From an uncultured Lachnospiraceae bacterium (lineage in GTDB: Bacteria; Bacillota; Clostridia; Lachnospirales; Lachnospiraceae): a stretch of DNA of 64,000 bases. Positions 17,756 through 25,786 of the stretch are shown here, one piece after another (position 1 is the first letter of the stretch; every line of letters starts with the position of its first letter). Under the pieces are notes generated by a model that was not told the DNA's origin, searched no databases, and worked only from the letters and a program-made list of their open reading frames with translations. The position numbers and the translations under genes are program-made. The DNA is taken from NCBI GenBank assembly GCA_910578085.1, contig CAJTPM010000005.1, forward strand, positions 1-64,000. The letters run 5' to 3'.

Positions 17756-20129
17756 AATTACTACAGCTGATCTGGTCCTTGATCGCCGTCGAGCTTGTGG
17801 TTTCTGTATACGGAAAAAATACCATATCCGCTCCATGCTGCTGCAAAAATACTTTCCGCGCAAGCCAGACCGGATCATCCGCATAATCACTTCCGGAAAA
17901 CTGGACGTCAAAATGGTGCATATACCAGGCGTCTTCTGTATTGGGCCTGTCGGCAGATATCATGACCGCCTCATCCACATACCTGCAGGCCTGCACAATT
18001 TCCAGCCGTTCCGCAAAAGGAATGTAGGGGCGGGTTTTTTTGCTCTTTATCACCTGCTCGTCCGACACCACCCCGACGAGCAGATAATCGCACTGCTCTT
18101 TCGCCCGTCTCAGGATGTTCAGATGTCCGATGTGGAACAGATCAAACACACCCGCCACATAACCCACATGGTACTTTTTCGGCGCTGCATCCTCCTGTTT
18201 TGCCGCCTGTCTGAAGGGCCTCTCATAGGAAAGCCTCGGATCGTACACGGAAATGTCCTTCACTCTCATCTCTTTTAACTGGGAAAGAACTTCCTCAAAA
18301 TATTTGATACAGATAAATACCTTAAAAGGTTCCTCCATATCCTGCAGACAGCCGGGACCGCTTATCTTTACGCCGGAGACATCCCCGCCCCATCTGTCCT
18401 GATCATTATCCAGAATCCCGGCAATCTCATAATATTTCCCAAACTGTTCGATAAACTGCTTCGCATAATTGCCTGAGCCGAAAAGATAGATCTTTTTGTT
18501 GTCGGCGCCTTTGAAAATATTGCCGAACAGCCTGTCATATTCCTCCTGGGTGTAATCCATACGGTACCGGTTGGACATAACCGTACGCTCATCCCGCCTG
18601 AAACGCCTGTGGTAGCCCCCCAGCGCCCTGTCGTTGCGCAGGGTATTCAAAAACAGATTCACCGCTTTCCACCAGGTGGCTCTGTGCTCATACAGATGGA
18701 ACTGTTTCAGCACTTCCTCCCACGGCAGAATCTGTTCCAGCTCCGGATATCCCTTATAGATAAAATCGATGGTTCTGATAAAAATGGCGTTTGCCGGAAA
18801 GTTTTCCAGATAGAGTTCCTGATCAAAAAACAGAAATCCCCTCTCCGTGTGAAAACAGTTGATGGATACCAGATCCACATAGCCTCTTTTCAGGATCACT
18901 CCAATGTCACGCCTCTCCTCCTCGCTTCCGAAAGCAAGCTTTTCCCATTTGTCCAGATTGGGATCATCCTTTTTCCGCTTCTCCCAGCCCGGTTCAAACT
19001 GCTGCCAGTTGACTTCGCTGTAGGGGACGTGCTCGGAGGAGTTCTCAATCATCTCCCGGAACGCCGTCAGCTCCCGCACAAAATCATCCTTGTCTCTCCG
19101 CAGCAGATTTCTCAGATATTCCGTAGCGATCTCCCCCTCCACATAGGGCATGACAAAGGCGTCTTTCTCCACCCAGGCCTCCGTCATCGGTACATTGTGC
19201 TGCCGCAGGTACTCCGTATGCTCCATGAGTGCCTTTATCTTCTGCCTTCCCTCCGGATACATGGCTCTTTTGGTCACAGTTTTATGGCTTTTTATGATCG
19301 TCGCCAGAGCGCGCTCTCTGCTTCGCTCCCCCTGCACCGTGATCTGGTCAATATCCAGGTTTTTTCCGTTCGCTGGGCACTCTAATAGAAAAGCGCCTGC
19401 CATCCGGTGAAACATTCTGTTTTCCAGAAGTGTTCCGTACAGCTTCTCTTCCTCTAAAAATACCGTCTCCGGACTGTTGTACTGGGGAAATATTCTCGCA
19501 TCAAGAGACTCATTGGGCTGATAGTTCTCCGAGAGAATCAATTGCGGCCTGGTGAGACAGGGCCAGACGGAATAAAACCGATATCCCGCAAATCCCGCCG
19601 CCGTCAGCATACTTTCCAGTTCCGCTTTCGCGAAAGCACGCCCTTTCAGATGTTCCCTTGCCTTTCCGACCACCTTTCTGTAGCCGTCGACGCCGTCAAA
19701 CACATGGCCGGAAAAGGGATCCTTGTCCCCGCAGAAATAGCGCAGCGCAAGTCTGTTTTCCGCTCCCAAAAACAGTCTGCCGGCGGGCTTTAACAGCGCT
19801 TTCAGCTTTGACAGAAGTTCTGTCGGGTATTTGCTCCTCTCCAGAATGCCTGCCGCGATGATGTAATCGAATTTTGTATTCGGCACTATCAGCTCCTCCG
19901 CCGCCCCCGACTCTTCCGGACTCTCTGTCACAGCCTCCGCCGTCTCTGGCGCGCTCAAACTCTCCTCTGTCGTCCTGACCGTTTTCACTCTGCTCTCCTT
20001 CAGCGCCTCGTAAAGCACCTCACAGGCTTCGTCTCCGCCGGAGACAAAAAGTGCTTCCTCTCCCGGGTTGAAGGCGTACCAGTTAATCAGGGCTTTCGGC
20101 AGATTCCTGATGATTTCCTCCTCGTGCAT
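17754..20129 (-). CDS. Four-part fusion: methyltransferase, kinase-like region, YGAG module, TagD-type cytidylyltransferase
   Basis: The start at 20129 is fixed by TAGGAGGT 8 bases upstream; product 791 residues. Residues 1-200 resemble a class I methyltransferase with weak motifs (FDYIIAAGILERSKYPTELL, LKALLKPAGRLFLGAENRLA). Residues 250-500 include AFVMPYVEGEIATEYL and FLFFDQELYLENFPA, reminiscent of degenerate kinase domains seen in glycan chain-terminating proteins. Residues 540-645 are the YGAG module (IYLFGSGNYAKQF, ILDNDQDRWGG). Residues 655-791 are a nucleotidyltransferase with VFDLFHIGHLNILRRAK and SSTAIKDQI, as in glycerol-3-phosphate cytidylyltransferase. It may couple polyol activation to chain modification. 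That role is inference. Confidence 0.75.
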   Translation of the reverse strand: MHEEEIIRNLPKALINWYAFNPGEEALFVSGGDEACEVLYEALKESRVKTVRTTEESLSAPETAEAVTESPEESGAAEELIVPNTKFDYIIAAGILERSKYPTELLSKLKALLKPAGRLFLGAENRLALRYFCGDKDPFSGHVFDGVDGYRKVVGKAREHLKGRAFAKAELESMLTAAGFAGYRFYSVWPCLTRPQLILSENYQPNESLDARIFPQYNSPETVFLEEEKLYGTLLENRMFHRMAGAFLLECPANGKNLDIDQITVQGERSRERALATIIKSHKTVTKRAMYPEGRQKIKALMEHTEYLRQHNVPMTEAWVEKDAFVMPYVEGEIATEYLRNLLRRDKDDFVRELTAFREMIENSSEHVPYSEVNWQQFEPGWEKRKKDDPNLDKWEKLAFGSEEERRDIGVILKRGYVDLVSINCFHTERGFLFFDQELYLENFPANAIFIRTIDFIYKGYPELEQILPWEEVLKQFHLYEHRATWWKAVNLFLNTLRNDRALGGYHRRFRRDERTVMSNRYRMDYTQEEYDRLFGNIFKGADNKKIYLFGSGNYAKQFIEQFGKYYEIAGILDNDQDRWGGDVSGVKISGPGCLQDMEEPFKVFICIKYFEEVLSQLKEMRVKDISVYDPRLSYERPFRQAAKQEDAAPKKYHVGYVAGVFDLFHIGHLNILRRAKEQCDYLLVGVVSDEQVIKSKKTRPYIPFAERLEIVQACRYVDEAVMISADRPNTEDAWYMHHFDVQFSGSDYADDPVWLARKVFLQQHGADMVFFPYTETTSSTAIKDQISCSN

Positions 20130-20165
20130 TGTCCCAGACCTCCTAACCATTCCTGACATACCATG

Positions 20166-20187
20166 CCGTGCCCGCAAGCGGGCACGG
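20166..20187. repeat. GC-rich perfect palindrome between cistrons
   Basis: ccgtgcccgc and gcgggcacgg pair with a 2-base loop, giving a very stable intercistronic RNA hairpin. No T-run follows on either strand, so it is more like a REP-type or mRNA-stabilising element than a terminator. Confidence 0.55.
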
Positions 20188-20225
20188 TACGTTTCGCGAT
20201 GTATACTCGCTTCACAAAACGCGGA

Positions 20226-21293
20226 TCATGCTTCGTCCTGCAAAGATTTTAGAATCCGGATCGTTCTCCCGATTCCCTTCGGCATATCATACCGCATCTC
20301 CCAGCCCAGCTTTTTTATTTTACTGCCGTCAATCCTCGCTTTTGTCGCTGTGGAGTACCCCGCCTTTTCCGTGCTGTCCGGCAGTTCAAAGACTACCTTC
20401 CTGCCGCACTGCTTCGCTATGATACCGGCCAGATCCTTCAATGTGATATCCGATTTTTCATCCGCGATATTGTAGGCCTCCCCGCTTTCTCCCTTTAGCA
20501 GCACCGTCAGCAGTCCCGATACGGCATCAGCCGCATAAGTATAAGAATAAAACTGATTTCCCTTGCTTTTCAGTACGATGTCTTCCCCGGATACCGCTTT
20601 CCGCAGAAACTGCGACATCGCCTTGGTGTCCGACTGCAGCAGTGTGGGGCCGTAGCTTCTGGTGAGCCTCGGTATCACAACATCCACCCCTTTTTCCTTC
20701 CGGTACGCCTGACAAAGCGCCTCGCCGCACCGCTTGCTCTCAGGATATCCCGCTCTCAAGGTGTTGCAGTCGATATAACCGCAGTACTCTTCCGTAAAAA
20801 ACTCCGCATCCCCGCGGTTCTCACCGTATACCTCGTTGGAAGAGGCGAACAGAAACCGTCTGACGCTGTGGGCAGCCGCATAGGCTAAAAGATGATCCGC
20901 TCCCAGCACATTGGTCCTGATCGTGCTGACCGGTGTGGTCGCATAGGCCACCGGATGAGTGTTGCTGGCAAGATGGAGCATATACTCGAAGTTTTCTTCC
21001 CTTTCCAGCCTGTCCGCAATATCATGTTCGATAAAAGAAAACAGCGGATCCTCCCAGTACCCGGCAAATCTTTCTTTCGCAGAGGACGCATTTCTTCCCA
21101 TGGCATAAATTTTGCAGTTCATGCCTTCCTCCCGGTTTCTCCACATGAGCACATCCGTCAGAAAACTGCCGATCAGCCCGCCCGCGCCCGTTATCAGCAC
21201 GCTTGTATCTTTCAGTTTCTCCCAGGGCAGTCCCAGCCCCGCCACACCTCTTATATCTTCTATATAAAGTGCATTGTCCAGTAACTTTTTCAT
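20226..21293 (-). CDS. Extended SDR nucleotide-sugar epimerase/dehydratase
   Basis: The 355-residue protein has the NAD-binding glycine motif LITGAGGLIGSFL near residue 33, SSNEVYG, and the catalytic YPESK (YxxxK). HLASNTHPVAYATTPVSTI resembles dTDP-glucose 4,6-dehydratases and UDP-glucuronate decarboxylases. It acts on a nucleotide-activated sugar or polyol in the cytosol. It starts 7 bases after the cytidylyltransferase gene, so its substrate is probably a CDP-linked compound made by that enzyme. This differs from the TarI/TarJ pair, where the partner is an alcohol dehydrogenase. Confidence 0.82.
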   Translation of the reverse strand: MKKLLDNALYIEDIRGVAGLGLPWEKLKDTSVLITGAGGLIGSFLTDVLMWRNREEGMNCKIYAMGRNASSAKERFAGYWEDPLFSFIEHDIADRLEREENFEYMLHLASNTHPVAYATTPVSTIRTNVLGADHLLAYAAAHSVRRFLFASSNEVYGENRGDAEFFTEEYCGYIDCNTLRAGYPESKRCGEALCQAYRKEKGVDVVIPRLTRSYGPTLLQSDTKAMSQFLRKAVSGEDIVLKSKGNQFYSYTYAADAVSGLLTVLLKGESGEAYNIADEKSDITLKDLAGIIAKQCGRKVVFELPDSTEKAGYSTATKARIDGSKIKKLGWEMRYDMPKGIGRTIRILKSLQDEA

Positions 21294-21300
21294 ACGCCAC

Positions 21301-22029
21301 CTACTTTAACCAGTTATCTTTTTCCATCTTTAAATAAGCCTTGAACAACTCCAGGTCATCCTTTGTGGTTATCTTGATATTTTTGTCCGAACCGTTGGCA
21401 AAATACAGTCTTTCCCCCAGTTCTACCATCATCGTATTGGTATAGGAAGAGCCGTAGATGCCAGTCTTCTTTTCGTAGGCCTCGTGATAGGCCGCGTCCA
21501 GCCTGCCGTATCGATAGGCCTGGGGCGTAGAAACCCTGCGCAGGGCCTCTCTTGGAATATACTGCACGGTAGATATGCTGTCATCCGCCACAAAGATCTG
21601 CTCGTTGTAGGGAAGCGCAGTCACTGCATTCCCGTATTTTTCACACTTCATGATGACGTCGCTCAGCACGGAATCATCCACCAGGGGCCTGATCCCGTCA
21701 TGTATGATAATGGTATCTTCCTCTGAACATTTCCCTTCCAGATAATACACGCCTTCACGGATGGATTCCTGGGCGGTCTCCCCGCCGGAAATGATCCATT
21801 TCAATTTATCAATATTAAACTGCTTCGCATAAGCCCTCACCACATCATGCCAACCGTCCAGACACACCAGCCCGATCTCATCGATCTGCGGATGCTTCTG
21901 AAAGCCTTCCAGCGTGTAGATCAGGATGGGTTTGTCATAAACGTTTATAAACTGTTTCGGGATGTCCTGCCCCGTGCGCTGCCCGGAACCGCCCGCTATA
22001 ATAATTGCTATGTTCATTTTGATAACCAT
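21301..22029 (-). CDS. IspD/TarI-type cytidylyltransferase
   Basis: The 242-residue protein has the CTP-binding signature IIAGGSGQRTGQDIPKQF with its conserved Arg and Lys, IIIHDGIRPLV, and ITTKDDLELFKAYL at the end. The family transfers CMP to methylerythritol phosphate (IspD) or ribitol phosphate (TarI). In this locus of polyol-phosphate enzymes TarI-like activity (CDP-ribitol or a similar CDP-polyol) is more likely than isoprenoid synthesis. A second ATG at 22017 (MNIAIIIAGG) is an equally good start. It lies just upstream of the epimerase gene and after the carrier protein gene. Confidence 0.82.
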   Translation of the reverse strand: MVIKMNIAIIIAGGSGQRTGQDIPKQFINVYDKPILIYTLEGFQKHPQIDEIGLVCLDGWHDVVRAYAKQFNIDKLKWIISGGETAQESIREGVYYLEGKCSEEDTIIIHDGIRPLVDDSVLSDVIMKCEKYGNAVTALPYNEQIFVADDSISTVQYIPREALRRVSTPQAYRYGRLDAAYHEAYEKKTGIYGSSYTNTMMVELGERLYFANGSDKNIKITTKDDLELFKAYLKMEKDNWLK

Positions 22030-22092
22030 GCCTTTCCACAGCCTGCAAACTTTTATGTATGTTTTTATGCATTGCGCAGGCGCGATTTTATA

Positions 22093-22323
22093 CTATTCAC
22101 CCGCCAGCACTCTCTGTATCAGTCCGTAGATCCCTTCCGCGGAATTAAAGTTCTCTGGAATGATGTCGTCCGTTTCTATATCAATATCATATGCGTCCGA
22201 CAGTTCCTCTATCAGGCTGATGATATCAAAGGAGCTCAGAATGCCTCCGTCGATCAGCTCTTTCTGCGTCGTAAAATCCACATCCGGTCTTAACTCTTTT
22301 AGAATCTCCATTATTTTTTCCAT
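22093..22323 (-). CDS. Acyl/aminoacyl carrier protein
   Basis: The 76-residue acidic helical protein has the phosphopantetheine attachment block DGGILSSFDIISLIEEL, with Ser in the position of the DSL serine, and the late motif IIPENFNSAEGIYGLI. The size and the GILSSFD variant resemble D-alanyl carrier proteins and stand-alone peptidyl carriers. AAAGGA lies 8 bases before the ATG. It is in the same gene set as the adenylation enzyme at 24152-25663, which probably loads an amino acid on it. Confidence 0.85.
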   Translation of the reverse strand: MEKIMEILKELRPDVDFTTQKELIDGGILSSFDIISLIEELSDAYDIDIETDDIIPENFNSAEGIYGLIQRVLAGE

Positions 22324-22441
22324 CTATATCATCCTTTCTCCTTCACCTTTCCTTTTCCTGTTTTCTGCAGCGGATTCTCTGCTTCCTTCTCTCCCTCTGC
22401 AGGACTCTTCCGGAACTTCACACCTGGCATTCCCTATGTAC

Positions 22442-24025
22442 TTAAGCTGTCAGAAACGGAATTACCCAGAACACCAGCATGATCGCCGTCATCAAAACGC
22501 CGACCAGAATACCGAACCGCGACCAGTTCAATGTTTTCTTGACCGCCGCGGGATCGCACTCGCTTTCCGGCATCTCAAACAATTTTTCTTTCGCTCTTTT
22601 TTCTTCCTCCGTGACCTTTGTCAGAGAAGAGCCGATCACGATCGCGAATATATTGCAGAATATCCCGATAATGGCCGGATCCAGATAAGCCGGCAGATAC
22701 ACCCCGCCAAATGACCTTAAAAGATTCGCCCCGAGACATCCTGCCATTCCTGCGAACATGCCGCAAAAGGCTCCCTTCTTCGTCATTCTCTTACTGAAAA
22801 TACAGCCTACAGCCACCGGCATCCAGGAGCTGGCGGCAGCAGCTACCCCAAGTTGCATAATCACAAAAATTGCCGGGGGATTCGTTATTGCGCACACAGC
22901 TACTACTGCACTTGCCACAATCATGAAACAACGGCCAATCTTAATGGATTTATCTCCTTTGGATGCAGCCAAGTCATTTGCTGCCGATGAACCGATCAGC
23001 GACAGAAATGTTGTTGCTGATGAAATGCCGGCTGATAAAACTCCTGTCATCAGAATAACACCCAGAAATGTCGGGACAACATTCATCGCGGCCCAGATCC
23101 AGACGTAGGATGACTGTTCTATGTCTGGATTCAGTGCATTGATCAGAACAGCCGTAATACATGCAAAAAATTCCAGAATAAAAACACCTAAGGCCGCTAT
23201 TGGCGCAGATCTCACCACCGTATGCTCATCCTTTGCCATCAGGTATCTGCTTGACTGCCACGGGCCTATGGCACATACAGAGCACCATACAATCCCATAT
23301 GATATCCCCCATATCATATTATCTTTCCCCGTCTCATAAAGAGCTCCTGGACGTCCTTCCCATGTCAGTAATGCTCTTGTCTCCGGTGCCCTGGCAAGCG
23401 CAGCAACTGTGGAAAACCATCCCCCGGCCTTGCCAGCTATAAAAAACACTGCCACTAACATAGATACAGTAAACAGCCCTGCCATAAGCGTATCTGTAAT
23501 CAAAACGCCACGGGAACCCGATACCACAGAAATAAAAGTAAATACCGTTATTGCTATTACAATACATACATTGTAACTGACACCTGTAACCACATTCATC
23601 AGCGTACCGACACCCTGAATCACAGACAGCAGATACACCGTCATCATAATAATTGCCGTGACAGCTGAAAGTGTGCGCATCTTTCCGGAGCAAAATCTCT
23701 GACCAAAAAATTCCGGTATTGTCATTGCTCCACTACGTCTGAGGTATCTACCAAAAAATTCTGCACCCAGTATGTATCCGGCTGACTGCATACCTGCAAA
23801 TACAATCATAGCTGACAAAGCTCCCTCATATGCTTCCGCTGCATCTCCCATGAACATTCCCGTACTTGTATAAGAAGCTATCATGGAACCGGCTATCAGG
23901 ATAACGGGTGCCTTTCTACCTGCCACGTAAAAATCTTCAGCATTTTTTACTTTTCTGCTGATCAGACAGCTGATTCCCAGAAAAAACAGCATGGCAATAC
24001 ACATACCTGCAAAATAAATATTCAT
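22442..24025 (-). CDS. Sodium:solute symporter (SSS family)
   Basis: The 527-residue membrane protein has about 13 helices and the SSS hallmarks: SRKVKNAEDFYVAGRKAP after the first helix, ASYTSTGMFMGDAAEAYEGA, and GISSATTFLSLIGSSAANDL. The family imports amino acids, pantothenate, proline or sugars with sodium. It lies between the carrier protein gene and the adenylation gene, which suggests that it supplies the substrate to be activated. Its start overlaps the stop of the small protein gene at 24022-24135 (ATGA). Confidence 0.85.
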   Translation of the reverse strand: MNIYFAGMCIAMLFFLGISCLISRKVKNAEDFYVAGRKAPVILIAGSMIASYTSTGMFMGDAAEAYEGALSAMIVFAGMQSAGYILGAEFFGRYLRRSGAMTIPEFFGQRFCSGKMRTLSAVTAIIMMTVYLLSVIQGVGTLMNVVTGVSYNVCIVIAITVFTFISVVSGSRGVLITDTLMAGLFTVSMLVAVFFIAGKAGGWFSTVAALARAPETRALLTWEGRPGALYETGKDNMIWGISYGIVWCSVCAIGPWQSSRYLMAKDEHTVVRSAPIAALGVFILEFFACITAVLINALNPDIEQSSYVWIWAAMNVVPTFLGVILMTGVLSAGISSATTFLSLIGSSAANDLAASKGDKSIKIGRCFMIVASAVVAVCAITNPPAIFVIMQLGVAAAASSWMPVAVGCIFSKRMTKKGAFCGMFAGMAGCLGANLLRSFGGVYLPAYLDPAIIGIFCNIFAIVIGSSLTKVTEEEKRAKEKLFEMPESECDPAAVKKTLNWSRFGILVGVLMTAIMLVFWVIPFLTA

Positions 24026-24135
24026 CTGGTTCCTTTCTCCGTTATGCTCTTATATTCCTTCTTCATATGCCTGTGCGCCGTCACAACAGACAAGGCTATC
24101 CACAATCCAATAAATACTGCAATCGCAATTTCCAT
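24022..24135 (-). CDS. 37-residue single-span symporter accessory protein
   Basis: ATG at 24135, preceded by GAAGGGGAAG, opens MEIAIAVFIGLWIALSVVTA followed by a basic tail (HRHMKKEYKS). One hydrophobic helix covers residues 2-20. The stop TGA overlaps the ATG of the sodium symporter, so the two are translationally coupled. Small single-span partners encoded just before SSS transporters are known, and this fits that pattern. Its exact family cannot be checked here. Confidence 0.7.
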   Translation of the reverse strand: MEIAIAVFIGLWIALSVVTAHRHMKKEYKSITEKGTR

Positions 24136-24151
24136 AACTGGCTTCCCCTTC

Positions 24152-25663
24152 TCATTTTGATAGATACAGTTCTTTCAATTTTTGTCTGTCTACCTTACCA
24201 TTTAAATTAAGAGGCATCGCCTCCACCTGATGCCATTTATTTGGTATCATATACTCAGGAAGCAACTTCAACAACCTGTTTCTCAGCTCCTTCTCGGTTA
24301 AATCACCTTTGTAAACTAAAATAATACAAGATTTTTTAACATCATACAGACAACATCCCGATACGATTTCTTCCAAAGACAATAAAGCTGTTTCTATCTC
24401 TCCAAGCTCAATTCGCCGCCCCATGTGCTTGATCTGATAATCCTTTCTGGAAAGATATACAAGTTCCCCATATTCATTCCACTGAGCCAGATCGCCTGTC
24501 CGATAAATTGTTTCCGGGTATGCATCATTCAACGGATTCTGCACGAATACTTCTGCTGTTTTCTCCGGCGCATTATAATATCCACTGGCAATTCCTGTTC
24601 CCCTTACACATACCTCACCGACTTTCCCTTCACAATTCACAAGCTTATCCTGTTCATCCAGCAAAAAAACTTCCATATTCTTACATGGCTGTCCAATAGG
24701 AAGTGTTTCCTTGCTTTCAAATTTCCGATTTACTTCATATACTGTACAGGTGTCCGTCACCTCCGTCGGGCCATAGAAATTGACATACCTTGCATTCGGA
24801 TATTTCTCCATCCACTTATTTAAATATTTAACCGGCATCACTTCCCCACTGAAGAAAATATTTTTCAGTTCAACAGGCGGTGTTTGTTTTAATGCTCCAA
24901 GCGCTACTGGGAAAACTAATGCTGACGGCACCCAATATAATGTATTTACATTGTGATGTATCAAAAATTCCATCAGATACTTCGGCACTTTAAAGCACTT
25001 CTGCGGGATAATGCACATGCACGCACCTGTCTTTACTGTGGCATATACATCCAGCACTGACATACTGAAATAAAGTGGAGTCTGATTTCCCCATACATAG
25101 CTGTCATCCATGGAAAACCGCTCTACGGCCCAGTCAATGAAATCCGACAGGGATCCGTGTGATATAATAACGCCTTTCGGTATACCGGTAGAACCGGACG
25201 TATACAAAACATATGCCACATCTGTATCAATGATTCGATTTTCCACTGTGGCAATGTTTTCAGCATATATGGCATTCCGCATACAGTTTTCATATCTGAT
25301 AACCAGACTATTTTCACCACACAGGCTTTTCACATGTTCATAGTGCCGATCTGTAGTAAGAATGGCTGCAGGTTTAAAGGACATTAATATCTTGTCAATC
25401 CGCTGATCCGGCATCTCCACATCAATCACCGTATAAAAATTCCCGCTGTAAGCTACACCATAAAATGCGGAAATACAGGCCACTTCCTTATCCATAAATA
25501 TGGCGACCGGTTTTCTGGTGATGTTGTTTTCGAGGAGCACACTTGCTATATGGTATGCTTCCTGCTGCAGCTCGGAAAAGGTCAGCTGTCTTGTATCGTC
25601 CACAAATGCTGCTTTATTTCCATGGGTAACTGCTGTTTTATTTAAATAGCCTGTGATGATCAT
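24152..25663 (-). CDS. DltA-like amino-acid adenylation enzyme
   Basis: The 503-residue protein is an ANL-superfamily adenylating enzyme: core A3 motif LYTSGSTGIPKGVIISH, A5 NFYGPTEVTDTC, A7 YRTGDLAQWNEYGELVYLSR, A8 IKHMGRRIELGEIE, and a terminal NLNGKVDRQKL with the catalytic Lys. It is stand-alone, with no condensation or carrier domain, like DltA. CAGGAG precedes the ATG. With the carrier protein at 22093 and the symporter at 22442 it probably activates an imported amino acid and loads the carrier for polymer decoration. No DltB or DltD homologue is recognised nearby. Confidence 0.85.
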   Translation of the reverse strand: MIITGYLNKTAVTHGNKAAFVDDTRQLTFSELQQEAYHIASVLLENNITRKPVAIFMDKEVACISAFYGVAYSGNFYTVIDVEMPDQRIDKILMSFKPAAILTTDRHYEHVKSLCGENSLVIRYENCMRNAIYAENIATVENRIIDTDVAYVLYTSGSTGIPKGVIISHGSLSDFIDWAVERFSMDDSYVWGNQTPLYFSMSVLDVYATVKTGACMCIIPQKCFKVPKYLMEFLIHHNVNTLYWVPSALVFPVALGALKQTPPVELKNIFFSGEVMPVKYLNKWMEKYPNARYVNFYGPTEVTDTCTVYEVNRKFESKETLPIGQPCKNMEVFLLDEQDKLVNCEGKVGEVCVRGTGIASGYYNAPEKTAEVFVQNPLNDAYPETIYRTGDLAQWNEYGELVYLSRKDYQIKHMGRRIELGEIETALLSLEEIVSGCCLYDVKKSCIILVYKGDLTEKELRNRLLKLLPEYMIPNKWHQVEAMPLNLNGKVDRQKLKELYLSK

Positions 25664-25786
25664 GCTTTGTCTCCTGTTTTTTGTATGCTGTGATTGGCCG
25701 CTTCTCCGTCTCCCTGCTGCTTTCCTGCCTCCTGCTGTTTTTCCGCCTTCTGCTATGCTCCGTGCTTTTTTCTCTCTGTACTGCAG

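Noticed and set aside
21301..22029. IspD of the isoprenoid pathway
   Set aside because: The motif fits IspD and TarI equally, but the gene sits among CDP-polyol and glycan genes with no isoprenoid genes, so a TarI-like role is preferred.
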